Positions 1 to 4,519 of a stretch of 6,232 nucleotides of DNA are shown here, one piece after another. The notes beneath the pieces were generated by a model. That model was given only the letters and a program-made list of their open reading frames with translations. It had not been told where the DNA came from and ran no database searches. The stretch covers positions 1 to 6,232 of the forward strand of contig JANWHL010000156.1 of the NCBI GenBank assembly GCA_025450405.1, written 5' to 3'. The position numbers and the translations under genes were made by a program. Source of the DNA: Ktedonobacterales bacterium. Lineage in GTDB: Bacteria; Chloroflexota; Ktedonobacteria; Ktedonobacterales; JADMIN01. Numbering within the stretch: position 1 is the stretch's first letter; every line of letters begins with the position of its first letter.

Positions 1-593
1 CCGGAGCCGGCGGGTTGCAGAGGTTGCCGCGCGCGATCGCCGCGAACGTTGGGCAACGTGCGCTGGCGTGCCCAAGCGCGAGGACCGCGGCCGACTGGAG
101 CTGGGGACGTAGGCGACTCGGATAGACAGAGCACGAGGGTACGCAAGTGGTCGAGAAAGCGCGCTAGCTCGCGCTCCGCCACGGAAGGATACCGGCCAAC
201 CACGCGCCCGAACACACGGCGCATACTCCGCCGCATCTCATGTGGCGAGCGCAGCGACGCCAACCTTCCCGGGCTTGCATCGAGTTGGTGGTTGGCGCGT
301 TCAGCGGTCGCGATTGCGTCGAGAAGGAGGACGCATGCGGATGCTGGCGGTGTGGCACGATTGATTTGGCTGAGGCTCGTCACGTAGTCGTCTAAGTCGC
401 CAGATGAGACCCAGGATCTACCCCGCCGAGAATGGTCCTCGGGCCACATATCCGCTACCAAGCCGCTGAGCATTGCCATGATGGGCGCTAACCGGAGCGC
501 ACAGGCAGCCAATACGGAAGCGACATCCAAGGCAAGCGGATCAGTCACCTCATCTGGCGGCCAGTGTCCCATAATCGCGAACTCCCTTGACAT
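1..593 (-). CDS. Unrecognised protein, C-terminus beyond left edge (partial, at least 197 residues)
   Basis: An open frame runs from an ATG at 593-591 leftward to base 1 without a stop (197 codons plus 2 nt), so the C-terminus is missing. An AAGGTG at 606-601 sits 7 nt before this ATG. A second in-frame ATG (Met8) has its own AAGGGAG about 9 nt upstream, so the true start could be seven codons later. Residues 20-48 form an alanine/leucine/methionine-rich stretch, more like a packed or amphipathic helix than a clean membrane segment. Residues 84-103 and 117-156 look helical, with arginine-rich stretches around 120-134. The visible end (residues 160-197) is rich in Pro, Arg and Gly and probably disordered. 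It lies 87 nt downstream of the 142-residue gene on the same strand and probably closes or continues that operon. I recognise no family. Coding status rests on the long open frame, the ribosome binding site and operon position. Confidence 0.68.
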   Translation of the reverse strand, partial: MSREFAIMGHWPPDEVTDPLALDVASVLAACALRLAPIMAMLSGLVADMWPEDHSRRGRSWVSSGDLDDYVTSLSQINRATPPASACVLLLDAIATAERANHQLDASPGRLASLRSPHEMRRSMRRVFGRVVGRYPSVAERELARFLDHLRTLVLCLSESPTSPAPVGRGPRAWARQRTLPNVRGDRARQPLQPAGS

Positions 594-680
594 GCCTCCA
601 CACCTTCGGCTGTCTTTATGCTTGGCTCGCTTGGCCCGCGGGCGCGAAGGAAGGACGAGGGCCGAGCGACTAGGACTATG

Positions 681-1109
681 CTACCCGTCATCTCCCCTGA
701 AGGCCTCTCCAAGTACACGCCCATTCCTCCTGAAGGCCCCTTCCAGCACACGCGCATACCCGTCAGAGTCATCATTCGCGGCCAAAAGGATCAGCCAACG
801 GCACAGATCCGTCAAGTCTCTGAGGTCAACTCCGTTGTCCCGGGCGCACCTAACAAGGCAATTGCATAGATACCAGCACGTCTCAGCTGAATACGGCGAG
901 TCTTCCACGGTCTCGACGCGCTCGAACTGGTCGAGCGCGAGATCCAATCGTGCCCCCGTATCGGGACCCTCGGGAATCGGCAAGCGGGCGCCTTCTATCA
1001 GGCAGGTGGCGAACTCGGGCTCTTCACGCACGAGCCACGCCGACAACGGCATGCGCCGCCGCGCCGCGTGGAGGCTTAGTCCCAGTTTCGATCGCTGCTG
1101 GTTATGCAT
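681..1109 (-). CDS. Hypothetical protein with Cys cluster and C-terminal tandem repeat (142 aa)
   Basis: The start is the ATG at 1109-1107. A GAGGGG element (complement of 1115-1120) lies 5 nt upstream, and the first 34 nt overlap the preceding small membrane-protein gene, so translation is probably coupled. The stop is TAG at 683-681. Six cysteines are visible. Four of them (78, 82, 84, 88) are spaced C-x3-C-x-C-x3-C inside a segment that is probably helical, and Cys36 and Cys103 lie outside it. That could be a metal or redox site, or just buried helix residues. The C-terminus carries two 11-residue imperfect repeats (residues 119-129 and 130-140, each containing RVL and AFR) encoded by adjacent 33-bp units. 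There is no signal peptide or membrane segment, so the protein is probably cytoplasmic. I recognise no family. Its partner may be the overlapping membrane protein encoded just upstream. Confidence 0.72.
   Translation of the reverse strand: MHNQQRSKLGLSLHAARRRMPLSAWLVREEPEFATCLIEGARLPIPEGPDTGARLDLALDQFERVETVEDSPYSAETCWYLCNCLVRCARDNGVDLRDLTDLCRWLILLAANDDSDGYARVLEGAFRRNGRVLGEAFRGDDG
690..755 (-). repeat. Two adjacent imperfect 33-bp repeats inside the 142-aa gene
   Basis: The units at 690-722 and 723-755 match at 26 of 33 bases by my count and share the exact decamer CCTGAAGGCC at 696-705 and 729-738. The unit is 11 codons long, so the duplication keeps the frame and gives two copies of an R-V-L-(EG/GE)-A-F-R motif at the protein's C-terminus. 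Confidence 0.8.
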
Positions 1110-1315
1110 GCGGTCCCCTCGCTTGAGGGTAAGTTGACAGCGGCCAGCAATGCCCTCACAGCAAGTATACCCGCAATGAGCACCGCTGTAAATGCTGAGG
1201 CTACGACCAGATGCGCCAACGCGCGGCGTAACGCGCGCCCGGCGTGGGAATCCGGCGCGGGCGGGCCACCCAACCGCGCGCGACGCATACCTGAGATCCG
1301 CGTCGCGCGCGGCAC
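1076..1315 (-). CDS. Small single-pass membrane protein (about 70-79 aa)
   Basis: The frame opens with GTG at 1315, 7 nt after the stop of the upstream regulator, and ends at 1076, giving 79 residues. An in-frame ATG at 1288 would give 70. Neither has a strong ribosome binding site, so translation may be coupled to the regulator gene. The N-terminal 32 residues are basic (RRAR, RALRR). Residues 33-53 form one hydrophobic segment (Leu, Val, Ala, Ile), followed by Arg54 and a second short hydrophobic patch, then a polar tail of about 18 residues with one Cys. Basic residues on the N-terminal side predict N-in, C-out topology. The 3' end overlaps the next gene by 34 nt in another frame. No family is recognised. 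It could anchor or regulate the downstream Cys-cluster protein, which is inference from the overlap. GC-rich DNA can give chance hydrophobic frames, hence moderate confidence. Confidence 0.55.
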   Translation of the reverse strand: MPRATRISGMRRARLGGPPAPDSHAGRALRRALAHLVVASAFTAVLIAGILAVRALLAAVNLPSSEGTACITSSDRNWD

Positions 1316-1322
1316 ATGGCCA

Positions 1323-2210
1323 TCACATGCGCACCGGCGGCCGCTCGATCATCAGGGTGGCCACCTCATCACCCGCGCGCGCGCGCACGACGTCAAAGGC
1401 GAGATAGCTCTCCAGAGCGCGCCATTCTGGGCCGCCTTCGTCAAATTGCATACATTCGGCGAATGCCCGATTGAAGGCCGTGGGATCGCGTGGAAGATTG
1501 AATCCCGATTCGATCTCAGACAAGGTGGCCGACGTGATCGGGTACTCGTGCGTACGCAAACATTCAACGAGCGCCAGCGCGGTCAACTTGACATCTGGCA
1601 AGGCGGGGAAACGTGCCCGCATACGCGCGCCATAGGTCTCTCTGTACATTCGCACTAGCTCGCCAAACGTGGCTGGCCGCCCGGGCTGACGCGTGAATCG
1701 CGCGGATCGCGTGTGCCGCTGGTCGAGTCCGCCTCCTACCGTCGTGTTAGCCACATCAATGCCCGCGCGCGCGCGTACCAGATCGAACGCGAGACATTGG
1801 ATGAGCGCGCGCCATTCGGCGCTCTCCTTCTCGACGGCCAGGCAAGGAGTCACCGCGTCGAAAAACGCGCGACCGTCTCGGGGCAAATTGGCCCCCGATT
1901 CGATTTCGGATAGCGTGACGGTCGTAATCGCATAGCCACCCTTGCGCATACATTCAACGAGCGCCAGGGCAGTCAGTTTGATGCGTGGGAGCGTTGGGAT
2001 GCGGGAGCGCATGCGTTCGGCAAACGTTTCGCGGTAATGCCTGAGCAGTGGGCCAAATACAGGTGGTGGGTCCGAGGTCGGCTCCTTGTCGAGATCACCT
2101 GACTTGGGCGCGTCTGAATCAGCGTCTGGATCAATGGTGGGCGGGTCGTTGAGATGAGCCACGGATGCGGTTTCGAGATCGAACGCTTGATCACCACGTA
2201 TGCGACTCAC
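1323..2210 (-). CDS. Tandem XRE-type helix-turn-helix regulator (295 aa, two homologous HTH repeats)
   Basis: This is a probable DNA-binding transcription regulator. The start is GTG at 2210-2208, with a near-perfect GAGGTGA ribosome binding site (complement of 2214-2220) just upstream. Residues 1-50 are acidic, Asp/Pro-rich and probably disordered. Two homologous domains follow, at about residues 52-154 and 182-284. They align without gaps at a constant 130-residue offset and are about 60% identical. Each has an FGxL-R-Y-RET opening helix, a KLTALALVEC helix, an (A/P)IT..TLSEIESG recognition-helix region and an NLPRD turn typical of XRE/Cro-like HTH proteins. Each ends in a conserved EWRAL..LAFD-V-RARAG helix that is not part of a standard HTH. 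Ordinary XRE proteins carry one HTH and dimerise, whereas this chain could act as its own dimer. It heads the minus-strand operon next to a 634-nt divergent region rich in inverted repeats, which it may bind. Confidence 0.87.
   Translation of the reverse strand: MSRIRGDQAFDLETASVAHLNDPPTIDPDADSDAPKSGDLDKEPTSDPPPVFGPLLRHYRETFAERMRSRIPTLPRIKLTALALVECMRKGGYAITTVTLSEIESGANLPRDGRAFFDAVTPCLAVEKESAEWRALIQCLAFDLVRARAGIDVANTTVGGGLDQRHTRSARFTRQPGRPATFGELVRMYRETYGARMRARFPALPDVKLTALALVECLRTHEYPITSATLSEIESGFNLPRDPTAFNRAFAECMQFDEGGPEWRALESYLAFDVVRARAGDEVATLMIERPPVRM
1359..1667 (-). repeat. Second copy of internal 390-bp-offset duplication (HTH domain 2)
   Basis: This segment encodes residues 182-284 of the regulator. 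It is the partner of 1749-2057 at an offset of exactly 390 bp with no visible indels. A matching run such as CATTCAACGAGCGCCAG begins at 1561 here and at 1951 in the other copy. The DNA has diverged more than the protein core, pointing to an old duplication kept under selection. Confidence 0.85.
1749..2057 (-). repeat. First copy of internal duplication (HTH domain 1)
   Basis: This segment encodes residues 52-154 of the regulator, homologous to 1359-1667. The linker between the copies (residues 155-181) is Gly/Thr/Arg-rich and looks flexible. It would let the two DNA-binding domains sit on separate half-sites. Confidence 0.85.
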
Positions 2211-2460
2211 AGGTCACCTCTTCGCGCGAGTAGCGGGCCCTTGATGGAGCCGTGGGATTCGCCACCGCTTTTGTACGAGTAGGACACTACCAGTGCTGTG
2301 TTTCGGTTTGTGCCGGCCAGCCCATTTGGGCCAGGGCGCTGGTACCATTTGCCAAATATGCCCCAAATCATTCGGCGATAGTGCGAGCCACCCGCAAGCA
2401 CCGTGCCAGAAGCTCGCGGGTCATGTAAGCCAGTGTGGCCTCACGCAAGGTGCCGCATTC

Positions 2461-2489
2461 GCATGTGGTCCAGCGTCTGGACCAAATGC
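2461..2489. promoter_or_regulatory. 29-nt inverted repeat, candidate operator
   Basis: The arms are GCAT-g-TGGTCCAG and CTGGACCA-a-ATGC around a CGT centre, so 12 of 13 arm positions are complementary, including an uninterrupted 8-bp core. No T-tract follows, so an intrinsic terminator is unlikely. It sits near the middle of the divergent region, where a dimeric or tandem-HTH regulator could bind. That the neighbouring XRE protein binds here is inference. Confidence 0.55.
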
Positions 2490-2554
2490 TCGCCAAAATG
2501 CAGACACTGCGTTCGGATGGCGCCGAGAGCTCTAGCCTACCACTGATGTCAATC

Positions 2555-2576
2555 CCGCTCAATGTGCTATGAGCGG
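2555..2576. promoter_or_regulatory. Inverted repeat CCGCTCA-N8-TGAGCGG, second candidate operator or hairpin
   Basis: Two perfect 7-bp arms (2555-2561 and 2570-2576) flank an 8-nt spacer. It differs in sequence from the 2461-2489 repeat, so either two proteins or two specificities would be needed if both are operators. In RNA it would form a stem with an 8-nt loop. Confidence 0.4.
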
Positions 2577-2731
2577 CAATTGGGTAACGAATGTGTTGCG
2601 AAGGCGCGCGAGCGCGGTGCGGTTCAATCCGATGAACTTCGCCTTGGAGCGAAATTTGGTATAGGTAGCGTACAAGAAGATAGTACGGAGCGGTATTTGC
2701 ACTGACGTGATGTATCCGCGAGAGTCCGCAC

Positions 2732-2761
2732 TTGTCGCGAGCCGTATCGCTGGCGTATATT
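2732..2761 (+). promoter_or_regulatory. Sigma70-like promoter for the membrane-protein operon
   Basis: A -35 TTGTCG (2732-2737) and a -10 TATATT (2756-2761) are separated by 18 nt, matching consensus at 4 of 6 and 5 of 6. Transcription would begin near 2768, leaving a leader of about 77 nt before the ATG at 2845. A GAGGTG-like pairing set, GAGTGGT at 2762-2768 and ACCACTC at 2789-2795, overlaps the expected start point and could be an operator or a 5' stem. Confidence 0.45.
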
Positions 2762-2831
2762 GAGTGGTGGACACGGCGATCGATTGCGACCACTCCGCAC
2801 GTGGCATGTCGAATGGGTGTAATCAGGCGTC

Positions 2832-2837
2832 AGGAGG
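2832..2837 (+). promoter_or_regulatory. AGGAGG ribosome binding site fixing the start at 2845
   Basis: A full AGGAGG lies 7 nt upstream of the ATG at 2845. The frame stays open upstream to 2764, but the earlier start has no such site and would overlap the promoter's -10. Starting at 2845 also puts the membrane segment at residue 12, as expected for an N-terminal anchor. Confidence 0.85.
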
Positions 2838-2844
2838 TTGTACG

Positions 2845-3639
2845 ATGGCGACCACCTTCATCCCGACCAACAGCTACACGCTCATAGAGATCGTCGTCGG
2901 CGTCAGTGGGACGTTCGGGGTCGGATTGTTCACCATGGTCATGCTGGCACGGCGCCGCAAACCAACGATCGTGCGCGCGCCCGGTGGTGCAATGGGACGC
3001 TTTGGCGGCGCCCGCTGGAGTGCCCAACAGGGCGGAGTGGCCGAGCGGGCGCTGCAACTGGCGGCCATCGACGTGGAACACGCGCGTGAACGCTTGCGAG
3101 ACGCCAGTGCCGACCGGCGCGCCAACGACCCAACGAAGGCACAGGAGCAGTTTGCCAGCGAGCGCGTTGCGCAAGCGGGCCGCGCGTATGTTGCCCACAC
3201 CGCGTTGCCTGTGCCGGGTGGCGTCGCGTGGATTGAGCATCAGACGGAGCAGCTTCTTCTGCGAGCTATCTACGATCGCTTGCGGGCGCGTGAGATTGCT
3301 GGGACGCTCGACTGTCCGCCGGTCGGCCAACTTCCACCGAATCGCGGGTTCCCCGGTCGCCTGATCTTTTGGGCGCTTGGTGGTGACCGTGTCGGTCTCA
3401 CCCATGAATGCGTGCTGTACTTCAAAGACCAGGTCGCTGAGTCGGAGCGGGTGCTTGCCAGGGCCCGCTCCGCGGCCAATGCCGGTGACGACGAGCGGGC
3501 AGCGCGCCTTCTTCGCGTGGCCGTGACCCGTCACCTGGCCCGTAGCCGCATATCCGCGCCCCCACCCGCCAATCGTCACGCAGTGCGGGCGGACGATAAC
3601 CGCTACTCCCCACCGGCGAACGGCGCGCCGGCCACTTGA
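2845..3639 (+). CDS. Membrane-anchored protein with cytoplasmic helical domain, function unknown (264 aa)
   Basis: The start is the ATG 7 nt after AGGAGG (2832-2837); the stop is TGA at 3637-3639. The first 11 residues are polar. Residues 12-35 form one membrane segment (LIEIVVGV...FTMVMLA), followed at once by RRRK, which predicts an outside N-terminus and a cytoplasmic C-terminal domain. There is no cleavable signal peptide. Residues 69-115 are Arg/Glu/Ala/Gln-rich and probably helical or coiled coil. Residues 125-200 look like a folded core (hydrophobic, Trp131, Trp175), and 205-240 form another Arg/Ala-rich helix. The last 30 residues are Pro/Asn/Arg-rich and probably disordered. I recognise no family. 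The gene is followed after 13 nt by the YbjN-like gene, so the two products probably work together, the anchored one perhaps as a scaffold or sensor. A same-sized antisense frame exists but lacks a ribosome binding site. Confidence 0.82.
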   Translation: MATTFIPTNSYTLIEIVVGVSGTFGVGLFTMVMLARRRKPTIVRAPGGAMGRFGGARWSAQQGGVAERALQLAAIDVEHARERLRDASADRRANDPTKAQEQFASERVAQAGRAYVAHTALPVPGGVAWIEHQTEQLLLRAIYDRLRAREIAGTLDCPPVGQLPPNRGFPGRLIFWALGGDRVGLTHECVLYFKDQVAESERVLARARSAANAGDDERAARLLRVAVTRHLARSRISAPPPANRHAVRADDNRYSPPANGAPAT

Positions 3640-3652
3640 ACAGGAGCCTGCG

Positions 3653-4165
3653 ATGGACCATGATCCAGACCCTCTCTTCCTCCTCGTCCTGGCCGCCCTG
3701 CGGATGCATGGCATTCCATACTGGACCTTGCGCGATGAGCCGCGGGTGCTCTTCTTCAGGAATACCGCTGTCTGGCGGATTGAGTGCGAAGTCGAGACGC
3801 GCCCACGCCAGGAGCAAATCGTCGTCCGCGCGCGCTATGCGCCCACGGTGTGCGGCAAAGCGTTGTCAGATGTGCGCGATTTTCTTGCCCGCGCGGATAC
3901 GGAGTATGACCTCACCAAGTTCGTGATTGATATTGAGCGTGGCACTATTGTGGTCGTGAGTGGCATCAATGCCGCCGATAGCGCCATCGACGTGGAGATC
4001 ATTGGCAACCACATCGCGGAGGCGCTCTACACGGCGGGGATCATCTTCCCTCTCATCAATGAGGTGGCCCTGGGCGCGCTAACCTCCGCCGCGGCACTGG
4101 ACCAGCTTCCGCGCCATCGCGTTGTCGAGGTCGTGGCTGATGTCAACAACAGGCTCGACTACTAG
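3653..4165 (+). CDS. YbjN / secretion-chaperone-like small alpha-beta protein (170 aa)
   Basis: The ATG at 3653 follows an AGGAG at 3642-3646 by 6 nt and lies 13 nt after the upstream stop, so the pair is an operon. The protein is soluble and acidic, with no signal or membrane segment. An N-terminal amphipathic helix (residues 7-19) with a GIPY turn is followed by alternating beta strands (residues 31-45 and 54-61), a helix at 70-80 and a strand pair around 89-104 (FVIDIERGTIVVVSGI). A long helix then spans 113-129, followed by FPLINEVALGAL. This order, with a strand-turn-strand near 90-104 and a long helix ending in a Pro-Leu motif, resembles YbjN/type III secretion chaperone-like proteins. 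Those bind partner proteins rather than catalyse reactions. The resemblance is by pattern only. The obvious candidate partner is the membrane protein encoded just upstream. Residues 150-170 are an appended helix. Confidence 0.83.
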   Translation: MDHDPDPLFLLVLAALRMHGIPYWTLRDEPRVLFFRNTAVWRIECEVETRPRQEQIVVRARYAPTVCGKALSDVRDFLARADTEYDLTKFVIDIERGTIVVVSGINAADSAIDVEIIGNHIAEALYTAGIIFPLINEVALGALTSAAALDQLPRHRVVEVVADVNNRLDY

Positions 4166-4298
4166 CGCGCGACGCGTACCGCGAGATCGAGCCCGGCACC
4201 AGTCTTCCCCGAGCTCTCGCACGATTCCTCGTTCCTGGTGAACTGGTGTCTGTCCTTGGCGGCACGTCGTGCGTAATTTCATTCTTGACATGGGTACG

Positions 4299-4319
4299 TC
4301 ACGCCGCGGGGAGGCGTGA
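4299..4319. promoter_or_regulatory. Perfect 7-bp hairpin TCACGCC-N7-GGCGTGA
   Basis: The arms at 4299-4305 and 4313-4319 are perfectly complementary around a 7-nt loop. It lies 134 nt after the stop of the YbjN-like gene and upstream of the amidohydrolase promoter. It could end the upstream operon, but there is no following T-tract, so a factor-assisted terminator, an operator or an unrelated palindrome are equally possible. Confidence 0.35.
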
Positions 4320-4364
4320 GCCGGCTCGTTCGCGTCGCACCAAGTGGCGCTACGTCGTCTGGTC

Positions 4365-4393
4365 TTTCCATCGCGGCCCCACAGCGCTACAAT
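4365..4393 (+). promoter_or_regulatory. Sigma70-like promoter for the amidohydrolase gene
   Basis: A -35 TTTCCA (4365-4370) and a -10 TACAAT (4388-4393) are separated by the optimal 17 nt, matching 4 of 6 and 5 of 6. Transcription would start near 4400 and give a leader of about 120 nt. The leader contains a short stem CGGTC/GACCG (4445-4449 with 4456-4460), but I recognise no riboswitch class in it. A TTGACA at 4285-4290 has no matching -10 and is less likely used. The rest of the 4166-4519 gap shows no gene. Confidence 0.55.
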
Positions 4394-4519
4394 AGCGATG
4401 GTTCTCTTTCTCAAAATCGTCACCGGTCATGGGCATGTGCCTTCCGGTCTGTATCGACCGTGATCGCACAGTAGCAGATTGCTCAGGCCGGAGGGGATAA
4501 CGCGAGGAGGGCCGCGGAC

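Larger units (their letters stand above)
2211..2844. promoter_or_regulatory. Long divergent intergenic region with clustered inverted repeats
   Basis: These 634 nt separate the divergent regulator gene (minus) and membrane-protein gene (plus). I see no convincing gene: the frames here lack ribosome binding sites and have Cys/His/Arg/Ser-rich, unprotein-like composition. Base composition is lower in G+C than the flanking genes. The region holds inverted repeats at 2320-2331 (GCCCA/TGGGC), 2347-2357 (ATTTG/CAAAT), 2461-2489 and 2555-2576, and five exact CCAAAT/ATTTGG hexamers (2324, 2352, 2363, 2482 and 2654). A rightward promoter candidate lies at 2732-2761. I found no good promoter for the leftward operon. 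The likely role is regulation of both operons. Confidence 0.6.

Noticed and set aside
49..387. 112-residue plus-strand frame near the left edge
   Set aside because: Extremely Arg-rich. The minus strand has one uninterrupted frame of 197 codons across the whole 1-593 stretch with a ribosome binding site.
478..1137. 219-residue plus-strand frame
   Set aside because: Ser/Arg/Pro-rich composition and no ribosome binding site. It is antisense to two better minus-strand frames that have operon spacing.
1370..1392. Alternating CG runs (also near 1760-1778)
   Set aside because: They encode the conserved RARAG motif of the duplicated HTH domains, so codon use explains them; not simple repeats or Z-DNA evidence.
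1104..1658. 184-residue plus-strand frame
   Set aside because: It runs antisense across the regulator and small membrane-protein genes, with shadow-like composition.
2619..2632. GGTTCAATCC resembling a tRNA T-arm
   Set aside because: The bases flanking the TTCAATC loop do not form a stem, and no acceptor or anticodon arms are visible around it.
2368..2793. 141-residue minus-strand frame inside the divergent region
   Set aside because: GTG start without a usable ribosome binding site; His/Cys/Ser/Arg-rich sequence; overlaps the promoter and inverted repeats. Its last 30 residues look more protein-like, so a decayed gene is not excluded.
2830..3714. 294-residue minus-strand frame antisense to the membrane-protein gene
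   Set aside because: It has no ribosome binding site and an Arg/Gly/His/Thr-rich composition typical of a shadow. The plus-strand gene has AGGAGG and a clear membrane segment followed by RRRK.
4079..4423. 114-residue minus-strand frame in the gap before the amidohydrolase
   Set aside because: Overlaps the end of the YbjN-like gene antisense and the amidohydrolase promoter; Arg-rich, no ribosome binding site.
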